Of a DNA stretch of 42,358 nt, positions 34,872 to 42,357 are shown in pieces. Under the pieces are notes generated by a model that was given only the letters and a program-made list of their open reading frames with translations, was not told the DNA's origin and did no database searches. Within the stretch, counting starts at the first letter, position 1. Every line of letters starts with the position of its first letter. The stretch spans positions 1-42,358 of the forward strand of contig DAIDHX010000031.1 of the NCBI GenBank assembly GCA_027451885.1, in the 5' to 3' direction. The translations under genes were made by a program, and so were the position numbers. The stretch is from Planctomycetales bacterium. GTDB taxonomy: Bacteria > Planctomycetota > Planctomycetia > Isosphaerales > Isosphaeraceae.

Positions 34872-35270
34872 ATGGCGCAAGAACCAGCAGGAAGAGCCCG
34901 GGAACCCGATCGTGAGCGCGGCGAATCGATCGTGCACGACGAACGTGTGGTGCAGATCATCGCACTCGTGAAGCCGTTTCGTGCCGCGGCCGTGCTCGAA
35001 GCGCTTCAGGCGATCGACATCCTGGGGGGCACGGTTCGAGAAGCCATGGGCTTCGGCCGGCAAAAGAACCGGCTCAACCGCTACCTGGGCAGTGAGTACG
35101 ACGCCTCGTTCGTTCCCAAGGTCGAATTCGCGGTCTTTGTGGCGGAGCGCAACCTTGAGGCCGCGATCGAAGCAATTGCCGGATCAGCCCGCACAGGCCG
35201 GATCGGCGACGGCAAGATTCTGATCCTGCCCTGTTATCCCGCCTACCTTACCTGGCAGCCGGCCGAATGA
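34872..35270 (+). CDS. P-II family signalling protein (GlnB-like, divergent T-loop)
   Basis: A 132-residue protein with the P-II ferredoxin fold. After a 30-residue charged N-terminal extension it reads VQIIALVKPFRAAAVLEALQAI, then GFGRQKNRLNRYLGSEYDASFVPKVE, which aligns with the GlnB T-loop and following strand, and SARTGRIGDGKILILP, which matches the P-II C-signature TGKIGDGKI. A Tyr (in NRYLG) sits at or near the uridylylation position. The T-loop sequence differs from GlnB/GlnK, and the C-terminal tail after ILP is short. ATG 34872 is used; a GTG at 34932 would remove the extension and give a canonical P-II length of 112. No glnA, amtB or glnD is nearby, so its partner is unknown. Confidence 0.82.
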   Translation: MAQEPAGRAREPDRERGESIVHDERVVQIIALVKPFRAAAVLEALQAIDILGGTVREAMGFGRQKNRLNRYLGSEYDASFVPKVEFAVFVAERNLEAAIEAIAGSARTGRIGDGKILILPCYPAYLTWQPAE

Positions 35271-35290
35271 AGGAGACGGGCGACGTCTGC

Positions 35291-36088
35291 TCAATGCGGC
35301 GTGTTGATCCAGAGTACGCGGCGAAATCGCGGCCGGTTCCGGGGATCTTCCAGGTCAACCAGCACCTGCTGCGGTGTCGTGGCCGGGTTCTCGGCCCGCA
35401 AAAGCGCGAATCGCCCGCAGTTCTGAAACCAGCGCACGACCGGTAAATTGTCGATCCAGGCGACAATCATCTTGCCGTCAAGCTGGCGGGGATCTTCCTC
35501 ATTGCGGGCGTAGGCCACGGTGGCGCCATCCGCCACAATGGGAGCCATCGCATCCCCCTCAACCCTCAGGCTGCGGTTTTCCCGCTCGGCGTCCTCGAGC
35601 TCGCCACGCACCCGATTGGACCCAGGCGCGTATCGGCCAGAATCCTCGATTGCAATCCCATTGAGGCTGCCTTCGAACGCTGCCTCGTCGAGCTCAAGCT
35701 CCGCCTCAAGATGACCGTTCGAATCCGGCCGGGGCTGCCGCTCCTTCTCAAGCAATTGCAGCGCCGTTCGCAACAGCGCGCCAATCGTCGTGGATGGCGA
35801 GCCCGGACCCTCCTGACGCATCGGCCGCGCATGGCGGAATTTCGGACCCTGACCCGATAACAGCCAGGTCGCTTCAACCGATGTGAGCTCGATGATCTTC
35901 AAGATCACCTCGGCAGGCACCGTGACGCCAGCCTCGTAGTTGTACCACGTTCGCACAGGGATCCCGAGACGGCGAGCCATCTCCGGACCCCCACGCTCGC
36001 CGTAAAGCTCGGCTCGCAAGGCAGCCAGACGCTCCGCCAGGGCATGTTTGGCACGGACCGATTCAGGGAGAGTTTTCCGACGAGCCAT
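35291..36088 (-). CDS. HTH regulator with LexA/CI-like (S24) domain, catalytic residues lost
   Basis: A 265-residue protein. Residues 18-80 form an XRE-type helix-turn-helix (GGPEMARRLGIPVRTWYNYEAGVTVP). The C-terminal part (about 172-262) has the S24 peptidase fold: LRVEGDAMAPIVADGATVAY aligns with the canonical GDSM.P...G motif, but the nucleophile Ser is Ala180, and the general-base Lys (usual VKR) is Val218 in NLPVVRWF. The fold signature is otherwise kept. The protein therefore should not self-cleave, and the domain may serve only for dimerisation or ligand sensing. A linker of about 90 residues separates the two. The start at 36088 has a likely promoter upstream. It converges with the P-II-like gene (20 bp between). 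Confidence 0.85.
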   Translation of the reverse strand: MARRKTLPESVRAKHALAERLAALRAELYGERGGPEMARRLGIPVRTWYNYEAGVTVPAEVILKIIELTSVEATWLLSGQGPKFRHARPMRQEGPGSPSTTIGALLRTALQLLEKERQPRPDSNGHLEAELELDEAAFEGSLNGIAIEDSGRYAPGSNRVRGELEDAERENRSLRVEGDAMAPIVADGATVAYARNEEDPRQLDGKMIVAWIDNLPVVRWFQNCGRFALLRAENPATTPQQVLVDLEDPRNRPRFRRVLWINTPH

Positions 36089-36563
36089 GGAGTTGATCTC
36101 ACTGACCGAAGCGGGCCCAGGGAATGCGGCTGGCCACGCGTTTGTGACAAGGGATGAGCACTAGGGCTATTTAAAGCGAATTCTTGGAGAAATCAATGTG
36201 ATTGTCGCCGAAGATGCCAAACTCCAACGCGAATTGGCCAAAGTCAACGTGGACTCCTCAGCGACAAGGGGCTCCCATTCCGCCGTTACAATTCCCCTAA
36301 ATTCTCACCGAACAGTCTCGGCGTCAACCTTCAACCCTTTGGTTTTTCGCTGATTTTCTCACATAAGTTCCATCAGATTATTTCCTTACAGCGATCCCAT
36401 GGATCAATCCGGGGAATCTCGATGTAGCACGCAAGCACGATTTCGTCGCGCAGTCATGTCTCCGCGCTTGAGGTCGAGCTCGGTTTTTTTGGGTCGAGCC
36501 ATTTTGGGGAGCGCGCGTCCACAATCCATCGCGGGATCGCGCGCTTCTGAGGCGGGGCGCGGC
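36089..36563. other. AT-richer intergenic region between FHA and HTH genes
   Basis: 475 bp with lower GC than the surroundings, especially 36170-36400. Both flanking genes are on the minus strand, so it contains the 3' end of the FHA transcript and the promoter of the HTH gene. A plausible promoter is listed separately. A short TTGTGACAA motif near 36142-36150 lies between that promoter and the start. No gene is supported here. Confidence 0.4.
36169..36196 (-). promoter_or_regulatory. Candidate sigma-70 promoter of the HTH regulator
   Basis: On the minus strand, TTGATT (36196-36191) and TTAAAT (36174-36169) are separated by 16 bases. Each matches four of six consensus positions. The leader to the ATG at 36088 would be about 75 nt. 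It lies in the only AT-rich part of the region. Confidence 0.4.
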
Positions 36564-37175
36564 TCAGTCGTCCAGTTTGAGATCGAGCAGGAACTGATTG
36601 ATCGCGTCGTCTTCGTTGGGGTCAGCGGGTTTGGCCGCGGCGGGTTCTGGCTCGGCCTTGGCCGCGGGGGGGGCTGCGGCTTTTTCCTTGGCCGCGGGGG
36701 GGGCTGGTTTGTCCTCGCCGGCGAGGGGGATCACGTCCAGCTCCACGAGCGGCTCGTCGTCGTCCTCGAACTCGAGCTCGAATTCCTCTTCCTGCTCATT
36801 GGAGGGAAGGGCTTCAGTGACCGCGGTATCGCCCGGCTTGCCCCGGGTGATGGTGGTCGGCTCCGGTGGGGCCCCGCTCGCGGTTGAGGTGGCGATCCGC
36901 AGCGTCACCGAGCCAACGGTGAGCTCATCGCCCGGGTTGATTTGCTTCGATCCGCTAATGCGCTTGCCGTTGACGTACGTGCCGTTGGCACTCCCCAGGT
37001 CGCGGACCTGAAGCTTGCCGTCGACCTCGAAAAGCTCGCAATGCTTGCGGCTCACCTGCGACGATTTGATCCGGATCAGGCAGTCGTCGTGCCGCCCCAC
37101 GCTCGTCACGCCGGGCGCGAGGCGAAGGGTTGTGGCGGCGCTGCGCCCGCGCACCACCTGCAGTACGTAGTTCAT
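36564..37175 (-). CDS. FHA domain protein
   Basis: A 203-residue protein. The FHA domain (about residues 1-95) shows GVTSVGRHDDCLIRI, SSQVSRKHCELFEV and DLGSANGTYVNGKRI, the Gly-Arg, Ser-x-x-His and Asn-Gly residues that bind phosphothreonine. The rest is an acidic and Ala/Pro-rich linker (EEEFELEFEDDDEP then PPAAKEKAAAPPAAK), ending in DAINQFLLDLKLDD, a short helix. It is probably cytoplasmic and a reader of Thr phosphorylation; the kinase at 31051 is a possible source of such signals but is not adjacent. ATG 37175 is used because the fold starts there; an ATG 30 bases upstream is in frame. The low-complexity tail is typical of planctomycete FHA proteins. Confidence 0.88.
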   Translation of the reverse strand: MNYVLQVVRGRSAATTLRLAPGVTSVGRHDDCLIRIKSSQVSRKHCELFEVDGKLQVRDLGSANGTYVNGKRISGSKQINPGDELTVGSVTLRIATSTASGAPPEPTTITRGKPGDTAVTEALPSNEQEEEFELEFEDDDEPLVELDVIPLAGEDKPAPPAAKEKAAAPPAAKAEPEPAAAKPADPNEDDAINQFLLDLKLDD

Positions 37176-37329
37176 GGGTCCGTGCTTCTTGATGTCTGGG
37201 GGCAAGGCTAGAAAGGAACGCGCCGCGACACGCGTCCTTTCTCAACGTACCCTTTTGTCGGATGGGAAGCAAGAAATCGAGCCGGGCGATCCTCCCTCGC
37301 TCATACGCGAAAGGTGTGGCGAAGAACCC

Positions 37330-37357
37330 TTGCAATCGCGTGTGCGGGCTCTATACT
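37330..37357 (+). promoter_or_regulatory. Promoter of the tRNA-Gly gene
   Basis: TTGCAA (37330-37335) and TATACT (37352-37357) are spaced by 16 bases, close to the sigma-70 consensus. The predicted start lies near 37365, about 58 nt before the tRNA. The trigger factor gene downstream may also be reached from this promoter. Confidence 0.6.
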
Positions 37358-37422
37358 GAGAAAGCACCGAGACGAGAACCTCCTGATTCTCGCTCGCCTG
37401 CTCATTTGGCAGGGTTAGTGAA

Positions 37423-37495
37423 CGCGGGAGTAGCTCAGGGGTAGAGCGCCACGTTGCCAACGTGGTTGTCGTGGGTTCAAATCCCATCTCCCGCT
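37423..37495 (+). tRNA. tRNA-Gly (anticodon GCC)
   Basis: A full cloverleaf can be drawn. The acceptor stem is GCGGGAG with CTCCCGC (37488-37494) and discriminator T. The D arm holds AGCTCAGGGGTAGAGC, the anticodon arm CCACG-TTGCCAA-CGTGG with GCC at the centre of the loop, and the T arm GTGGG-TTCAAAT-CCCAT. CCA is not encoded. Confidence 0.96.
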
Positions 37496-37601
37496 CTTTG
37501 GTCGTATGCTGATTCAGGGGAAGGCCGGTTTCGCTCGATCGCCGCGAGGAGGTGATGGCGGATAGCGCCCTCCTCGTCGTTGTGATAGGAACCGGCACTC
37601 C

Positions 37602-39074
37602 ATGAACGCCACGGACCCCGAGACCAGCCTCGAAGAGCCTGTCGAATCTGCCGAGCAGCCCCGCCGGCTTGATATCGCCGTGGCGATCTCCGACGTCGGC
37701 CCTTGCAAGAAGCATGTCAAGGTCACCATTCCCCGCGAAGAGATCGACCGCCAGATGGACGATTCGGTCGATCGTCTCAAGCGGGAGACTCCGCTCCCCG
37801 GCTTCCGGCCTGGCCGCGCACCCCGGGCGCTCTTTCTGCGGCGGTTTCGCAAGGAGCTTTCGGACGAGGTCAAATCGACCTTGCTGCAAAACTCGCTCAA
37901 GCAAATTGACGAGGACTACAAGCTCGAGCCGATGAGCCCGCCCAAGCTCGACCTGGGCGCGATCGAGCTTCCGCTTGAAGGCGCGCTCGATTTTGAGCTT
38001 GATGTCGAGGTTCGCCCCCAGTTCGCCGTTCCGAACTTCAAGGGCCTGAAGATTGGCAAGCCGAACGTCGAGATCACCGATGAAGATGTCGAGCTGCGGA
38101 CGCGGTGGTACCTGAAGCGGTATGGGCGGCTTGTGCCCAAGGTTCAGGGAACCGCCGAGCTTGGCGACACGGTGACAGCCGATCTGACGTTCCTGGGACC
38201 GGATGGCGCTGTGGTCGGCGAACACAAGGAGCTGGAATTTCGCGTTGCTCGCGAGCTCCGGCTCCAGGACGGCGCCGCCCCAGGCTTTGACGAGGCGATC
38301 GCCGGCGCCGCGATCGGCGACACACGCACCGTGGAATTCAAGGCCGGCTCCTCCGTGCCTGTTCCCGAGCTGCGTTCCACCACGCTTTCGCTTCAGGTCC
38401 ACGTCAAGGATCTGAAAACCGTGGAATTGCCCGAAATTACCCCCCAGTTTCTTCACTCGGTTGGGGTCTTGTCGCTCGAGGACCTGCACGAGGAGGTCCG
38501 AAACAGGCTCACGCATCGCTACGCGGCCGAGGCCCGGCAGATCGTCCGCAACCAGGTCTTCGATCAGCTCATCAAGTCGACTCCCTTTGATTTGCCCACC
38601 GACCTGGTGGCGCGGGAGGAACGCAACACCGTCAGCCGGATGATCGCGCAGCTTCGCGATGAGGGCGTTTCGGACGATCAGATCCGCGCTCACGTGGCGG
38701 AAATGCGCTCCAACGCACACGAGTCGACGTTGCGGAACTTCAAGGAGTTCCTGATTCTCGCCAAGATCGCCGAGGCCGAAGGGATCAAGGTCGAGGACGA
38801 GGACATCGAATTCGAAATCGGCGCGATCGCCGCCCGCAATGACGAAAGCCCGCGCAGGGTTCGCGCCCGGCTCGAGAAGGAAAGCGGGCTCGACTCGCTT
38901 TCCGAGCGCATCCTCGACCAGAAGGTCGTCGATCTCGTGCTCCAGCACGCGGAGTTCGTGCCGCTTGCTGTCTCCAAGAATCCCCCGGACGACCCCGTCG
39001 AAACGCTTGAAGTCACCGCGATTCCGGTCCCGGAGACCAGCGGCGATGAGGCGTCCGCCGAAGCGAGTTCCTGA
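37602..39074 (+). CDS. tig: Trigger factor, ribosome-associated chaperone/prolyl isomerase
   Basis: A 490-residue protein. The N-terminal ribosome-binding domain has TPLPGFRPGRAPRALFLRRF (about residues 63-82), equal to the GFRxGK-x-P signature contacting ribosomal protein L23. The PPIase (FKBP-like) domain follows around 170-270 (ELGDTVTADLTFLGPDG and FDEAIAGAAIGDTRTVEF) and is divergent from the E. coli one. The C-terminal helical chaperone domain spans about 290-470 and is extended by an acidic tail. Trigger factor binds nascent chains at the exit tunnel. It is followed by two clpP genes, a conserved tig-clpP order in bacteria, with 106 bp to the first. The ATG has an AGGAA about 10 bases upstream. 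Confidence 0.95.
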   Translation: MNATDPETSLEEPVESAEQPRRLDIAVAISDVGPCKKHVKVTIPREEIDRQMDDSVDRLKRETPLPGFRPGRAPRALFLRRFRKELSDEVKSTLLQNSLKQIDEDYKLEPMSPPKLDLGAIELPLEGALDFELDVEVRPQFAVPNFKGLKIGKPNVEITDEDVELRTRWYLKRYGRLVPKVQGTAELGDTVTADLTFLGPDGAVVGEHKELEFRVARELRLQDGAAPGFDEAIAGAAIGDTRTVEFKAGSSVPVPELRSTTLSLQVHVKDLKTVELPEITPQFLHSVGVLSLEDLHEEVRNRLTHRYAAEARQIVRNQVFDQLIKSTPFDLPTDLVAREERNTVSRMIAQLRDEGVSDDQIRAHVAEMRSNAHESTLRNFKEFLILAKIAEAEGIKVEDEDIEFEIGAIAARNDESPRRVRARLEKESGLDSLSERILDQKVVDLVLQHAEFVPLAVSKNPPDDPVETLEVTAIPVPETSGDEASAEASS

Positions 39075-39180
39075 ACGGTCGATCCAGGCGCGTGCTCCGG
39101 GTCCGGTCCACGCGCCCTTTCAATCGCCCCAATTCCAGAACTGGGCGTCCTCAAGGCCCACGAGTGAGGAGCGTCGCACG

Positions 39181-39804
39181 ATGTTTGAACGACCGATCGC
39201 GGACCCGTTCGTGCAACGGTACCGAGACTACGCCCGCCAGCGCCAGATGACGCTCGGCGATCTTTTGCTCGAAAATCGAATCGTGTTCCTGGAAGGCGTC
39301 ATCAACGACGCCGCCGCCAACCTGGCGGTCATGAAATTCCTGTTCCTCCAGTACGAAAATCGCAGCCAGGCCATCAGCTTCTACATCAACAGCCCAGGCG
39401 GCAGCGTGTCGAGCACAATGGCCATCTACGACACGATGCAATTCATCGAATGCCCGATCGCAACCTATTGCATCGGGCTCGCGGCCTCGGGCGCGGCCGT
39501 CTTGCTCGCCGGCGGCACCAAGGGCAGGCGCTATGCCCTGCCGCACTCCAAGATCATGATCCACCAGCCCTACGGCCAGGTCGGCGGCCAGGTCTCCGAT
39601 ATCGAGATCCAGGCCGAGGAGATCCTGAAGAGCAAACAGATGATCAACGAAATCCTGGCGCACCACACTGGCCAGCCGATCGAGCGTGTGGCCAAGGATA
39701 CAGAACGCGACCGTTATCTCTCGGCGGCGACGGCCAAGGAATACGGCATCGTGGATGAAGTCGTCGGCCGGATGCCGACCGCCGACAAGTCGCCGGGCGT
39801 CTAG
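39181..39804 (+). CDS. clpP: ATP-dependent Clp protease proteolytic subunit ClpP (first copy)
   Basis: A 207-residue serine protease of the S14 family. Catalytic Ser lies in GLAASGAAVLLAGG, His in KIMIHQPYGQ, and Asp in TERDRYLS; NSPGGSVSSTMAIYDTMQ is the handle-forming segment. The residue after the catalytic Ser is Gly rather than the usual Met (ASM), which differs from the second copy. It has an N-terminal extension of about 15 residues before LLENRIVFLEG. ClpP forms a tetradecameric barrel with ClpX or ClpA/C. ATG 39181 is preceded by GAGG at 39168 or so; the upstream open frame overlaps tig and is a shadow. The next clpP starts 72 bp later, suggesting one transcript. Confidence 0.95.
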   Translation: MFERPIADPFVQRYRDYARQRQMTLGDLLLENRIVFLEGVINDAAANLAVMKFLFLQYENRSQAISFYINSPGGSVSSTMAIYDTMQFIECPIATYCIGLAASGAAVLLAGGTKGRRYALPHSKIMIHQPYGQVGGQVSDIEIQAEEILKSKQMINEILAHHTGQPIERVAKDTERDRYLSAATAKEYGIVDEVVGRMPTADKSPGV

Positions 39805-39876
39805 ATACAGCTCGCTGGCCCAGCAGACCGGGAACTGCCCGGGCCGTTTGCATCGCAAGCAAGGGGTGCCACCATC

Positions 39877-40491
39877 ATGCCACTAGTACCGATCGTCATC
39901 GAACGGAGCGGGCGTGAAGAGCGCGCGATGGATATCTATTCGCGCCTGCTCCAGGACCGCATCATCATCCTCGGCACACCCATCGACGATGTGGTGTCGA
40001 ACCTGGTCGTCGCCCAGATGCTCGTGCTGGCCCACCAGGACGCCAAGGCCGACATCCATCTCTACATCAACAGCCCCGGCGGCAGCGTCACGGCCGGCCT
40101 GGCGATCTACGACACCATGCAGTGGGTCTCCTGCGACGTGGCGACCTACTGCCTCGGCCAGTGCGCGAGCATGGGCTCGCTGCTGCTCGCCGCGGGCGCA
40201 AAGGGCAAGCGAAACGCCCTGCCCCACAGCCGCATCATGATCCACCAGCCGCTGGCCGGCATGGAAGGGACCGCGACCGACATCATGATCCACGCGGAGG
40301 AATTCCTCCGCATGAAGAAGCAGCTCAACCAGATCTACCAGAAGCACACCGGCCAGACTCTCGAGCGGCTGCAAGAAGACACCGATCGCGACCGCTTCCT
40401 TTCGCCCGAGGAATCGCGCGATTACGGCCTGATCGATAACGTCGTCGATCGCGAGCCGCCGATCCCGCTGAACCCGAATCCCGTGCCCTGA
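39877..40491 (+). CDS. clpP: ATP-dependent Clp protease proteolytic subunit ClpP (second copy)
   Basis: A 204-residue S14 protease. Catalytic Ser is in [14 protein letters not shown], His in [13 protein letters not shown], and Asp in [27 protein letters not shown] and the [12 protein letters not shown] region are canonical. It is closer to the E. coli type than the first copy. Tandem clpP genes next to tig are found in actinobacteria and others, where the two form a mixed double ring; a hetero-oligomer with the product of the preceding gene is a reasonable inference. clpX is not in the window. ATG 39877 has an AAGGGG about eight bases upstream. A nested hairpin follows the stop. Confidence 0.95.
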   Translation: MPLVPIVIERSGREERAMDIYSRLLQDRIIILGTPIDDVVSNLVVAQMLVLAHQDAKADIHLYINSPGGSVTAGLAIYDTMQWVSCDVATYCLGQCASMGSLLLAAGAKGKRNALPHSRIMIHQPLAGMEGTATDIMIHAEEFLRMKKQLNQIYQKHTGQTLERLQEDTDRDRFLSPEESRDYGLIDNVVDREPPIPLNPNPVP

Positions 40492-40505
40492 AGCACGAGA
40501 CCGAG

Positions 40506-40536
40506 GGGGAGTCCGCGAGGCGCTCGCCATCTCCCC
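40506..40536 (+). terminator. Nested hairpin downstream of clpP
   Basis: GGGGAG pairs with CTCCCC (40506-40511 with 40531-40536) and inside it GCGAG pairs with CTCGC around GCG, with a symmetrical TCC/CAT internal loop. It lies 15 bp after the stop of the second clpP. No T-run follows, so it may act as a Rho-assisted terminator or an mRNA-stabilising 3' structure. Confidence 0.5.
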
Positions 40537-40929
40537 GCCACACCGCCCCGTTTGAGGCATCTCCTGCTCCACCGGTTCATGTCGGCGGAAGCAGGACGTG
40601 GCCCCGCCGCTTGCACATGGCGCGGAACCCCTGGGCCCTCGCCATTGCCAGCAAATCCCCGCGATGCGCTCGCCTGCTGATCAACTCGTCGCCCGGTCGC
40701 TGGTCGAGGCGGGGCGCCGTCTCGCATGAGGGTCGAGCCTGACGAGAAGGTGCTCCGCCGAAGTACAAAGGAACGGCCCTTGTTGTTCGGCCTTTCGCTG
40801 AAAGATGCGTGAAAAGGCTCGACTCACACGGCTCAAACTCCAGTCGCCTCTGACGTCGGTTCGAAAATCACGCACATCGGTGACCACGGCGCGGGGGATC
40901 ACGGCGGATTGGAATCGATGCGTCAGTCA
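40537..40929. other. Non-coding or degraded DNA between clpP and the transposase remnant
   Basis: About 390 bp in which I see no supportable gene. A minus-strand frame at 40577-40768 ends in a Lys/Arg-rich sequence but matches nothing I know. The region directly abuts an IS630 remnant, so it may contain degraded element sequence; no terminal inverted repeat could be recognised. Confidence 0.35.
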
Positions 40930-41032
40930 GCGGGTTTTGATCGACGCGTCGACCGACCCCACACTCGACCTGCACCTCGTGGCCCACAATTACGCCATGC
41001 ACAAGCATCCCAGCGTTCTGCGATGGCTGGCG

Positions 41033-41060
41033 CGTCATCCTCGGTACCCGTCATCCTCGG
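41033..41060 (+). repeat. 16-bp tandem duplication in the transposase remnant
   Basis: The unit CGTCATCCTCGGTACC is followed directly by its first 12 bases again. The +16 insertion (one more than a multiple of three) is what breaks the transposase frame. Confidence 0.85.
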
Positions 41061-41223
41061 CTCCCCATGCACTTCACCCCGACCAGTCGTTCGTGGCTCA
41101 ACCGGGTGGAGCGCTGGTTTCGAGAGCTTACACAGAAGCGGATACGACGAGGATCGTTTCGATCGGTAAGAGTACTTCAGCAAGCCATCATCGAGTACGT
41201 CGAGCACCACAATTTTCGGAACG

Positions 41224-41261
41224 AAGGTTATTGCTCGACGGCAAGGTTATTGCTCGACGGC
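41224..41261 (+). repeat. Perfect 19-bp tandem duplication
   Basis: The unit AAGGTTATTGCTCGACGGC occurs twice without interruption (41224-41242 and 41243-41261), at the 3' edge of the transposase remnant. It is the second short tandem duplication within about 230 bp. Confidence 0.9.
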
Positions 41262-41397
41262 GATGCTCGATGAGATTCTTGATTCCTCGAGACAATTGTC
41301 CTCAAGTCGGCGCGCACCGGCATTGGCCGTCGTTCCCGGCGATCGCGAGTCAGTAAAAGTCAACTACGCTGTTATGTCAGAACACTATGAATGTGTA

Positions 41398-42357
41398 TTA
41401 TGCCAGGATGTGTTTTATTACTTTTCCATGCACGTTCGTCAATCGCCGCTGAATGCCGTCGTGGTAGAAGGTGAGCCGCTCGTGGTCAATGCCCAGGAGG
41501 TGGAGCACGGTGGCGTGCAGGTCGTACGTCGTCACTGGGTCGACGACCGACGCGTAGCCGACTGCGTCGGTGGCGCCGTGGGCGACGCCTTTTTTGAGGC
41601 CCGCGCCCGCGAGGACGTTGGTGAATCCCTGCGGGTGGTGGTCGCGGCCTCGGCTGAGCGTCCCCTTGTCGGCCTGGGCGAATGGGGTCCGGCCGAACTC
41701 GGTCGTGATCATGACGACGGTCGAGTCGAGCAGACCGCGCGTCTTGAGGTCATGGATCAGGCCGGCGATGGGACGGTCGACGCGGCGAGCCTCGCCGGTA
41801 TGGCTCTTGTATCCGTTACCCGTGATGTCGTCGTGCGCGTCCCAGGAGACGCCGTCGCCCGTCCAGAGCTGGACCATGCGGACGCCGCGCTCGATCAGCC
41901 GCCGCGCGATCATGCAGTTGCGCGCCGTATCGCGGCATTCGTTGCGGTCGAGACCGTAGAGTTTCTGGATGTGGGTCGGCTCGGCCGAGAGGTTGGTCGC
42001 CTCGGGAATCGCCGACTGCATCCGGGCGGCCAGTTCGTAGCTACGGATGCGCGCGGCCAGGGGATCCGTCTGGGTCTGTTCCTGGAGATGGATCGCGTCG
42101 AGGTTCCGGATCAGCTCGAGACGAGCGCGCTGAGTCTCGACCGAGACGCCGGCGGGTTGGAGGTCGAGGACCGGCGGACCGCCGCGTGTGTGGAAGGCTA
42201 CACCTTGATGCTCGGCTGGTAGGAAACCACTCGTCCAGTTGAACGCGCCTCCCGCGGCGTTCGGAATCCCGCGCGCGTCGGGAAGCACGACGAAGCCCGG
42301 CAGGCTCTCGTTCTCGGTCCCCAGGCCGTACGTCAGCCACGAGCCCATCGCCGGGAA
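41398..42357 (-). CDS. DUF1501 domain protein (5' end outside window)
   Basis: The C-terminal 319 residues of a DUF1501 (PF07394) protein; the frame is open to the right edge (reading FPAMGSWLTYGLGTENESLPGFVVL at the edge), so the start lies beyond the window. Recognisable family segments include GSWLTYGLG, ECRDTARNCMIARRLIERGVRMVQLW, WDAHDDI, VVMITTEFGRTP and GRDHHPQGFTNVLAGAGLKKG, which form an alkaline-phosphatase-like/sulfatase-like fold. Near the end VVDPVTTYDLHATVLHLLGIDHERLTFYHDG is typical. DUF1501 proteins normally carry a Tat signal and sit beside DUF1553 (PSD) genes in planctomycetes; both would be to the right. Function is unknown, with a role in polysaccharide use suggested by context in other genomes. 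Confidence 0.92.
   Translation of the reverse strand, partial: FPAMGSWLTYGLGTENESLPGFVVLPDARGIPNAAGGAFNWTSGFLPAEHQGVAFHTRGGPPVLDLQPAGVSVETQRARLELIRNLDAIHLQEQTQTDPLAARIRSYELAARMQSAIPEATNLSAEPTHIQKLYGLDRNECRDTARNCMIARRLIERGVRMVQLWTGDGVSWDAHDDITGNGYKSHTGEARRVDRPIAGLIHDLKTRGLLDSTVVMITTEFGRTPFAQADKGTLSRGRDHHPQGFTNVLAGAGLKKGVAHGATDAVGYASVVDPVTTYDLHATVLHLLGIDHERLTFYHDGIQRRLTNVHGKVIKHILA

Larger units (their letters stand above)
40930..41262 (+). pseudogene. IS630-family transposase remnant with frameshift
   Basis: Two reading frames together give the C-terminal half of an IS630 DDE transposase. The first (about 40930-41044) reads IDASTDPTLDLHLVAHNYAMHKHPSVLRWLARHPR, where the usual LDNYATHKHP Asp is His (AHNYAMHK). 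The second (about 41067-41220) reads MHFTPTSRSWLNRVERWFRELTQKRIRRGSFRSV, followed by IIEYVEHHN. The frames are joined by a 16-bp tandem duplication (41033-41060); removing one copy restores RHPRLPMHFTPTS. The N-terminal DDE part is missing and the end after HHN is degenerate. Both a catalytic change and truncation show it is dead. It is presumably the relic of an insertion between clpP and the DUF1501 gene. Confidence 0.8.

Noticed and set aside
37242-38948. A 568-codon open frame on the minus strand
   Set aside because: It is antisense to trigger factor and covers the tRNA-Gly gene; the trigger factor signature is clear on the plus strand.
40577-40768. Small minus-strand open frame with a basic C-terminus
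   Set aside because: No ribosome binding site or family resemblance, and it lies next to a degraded insertion element.
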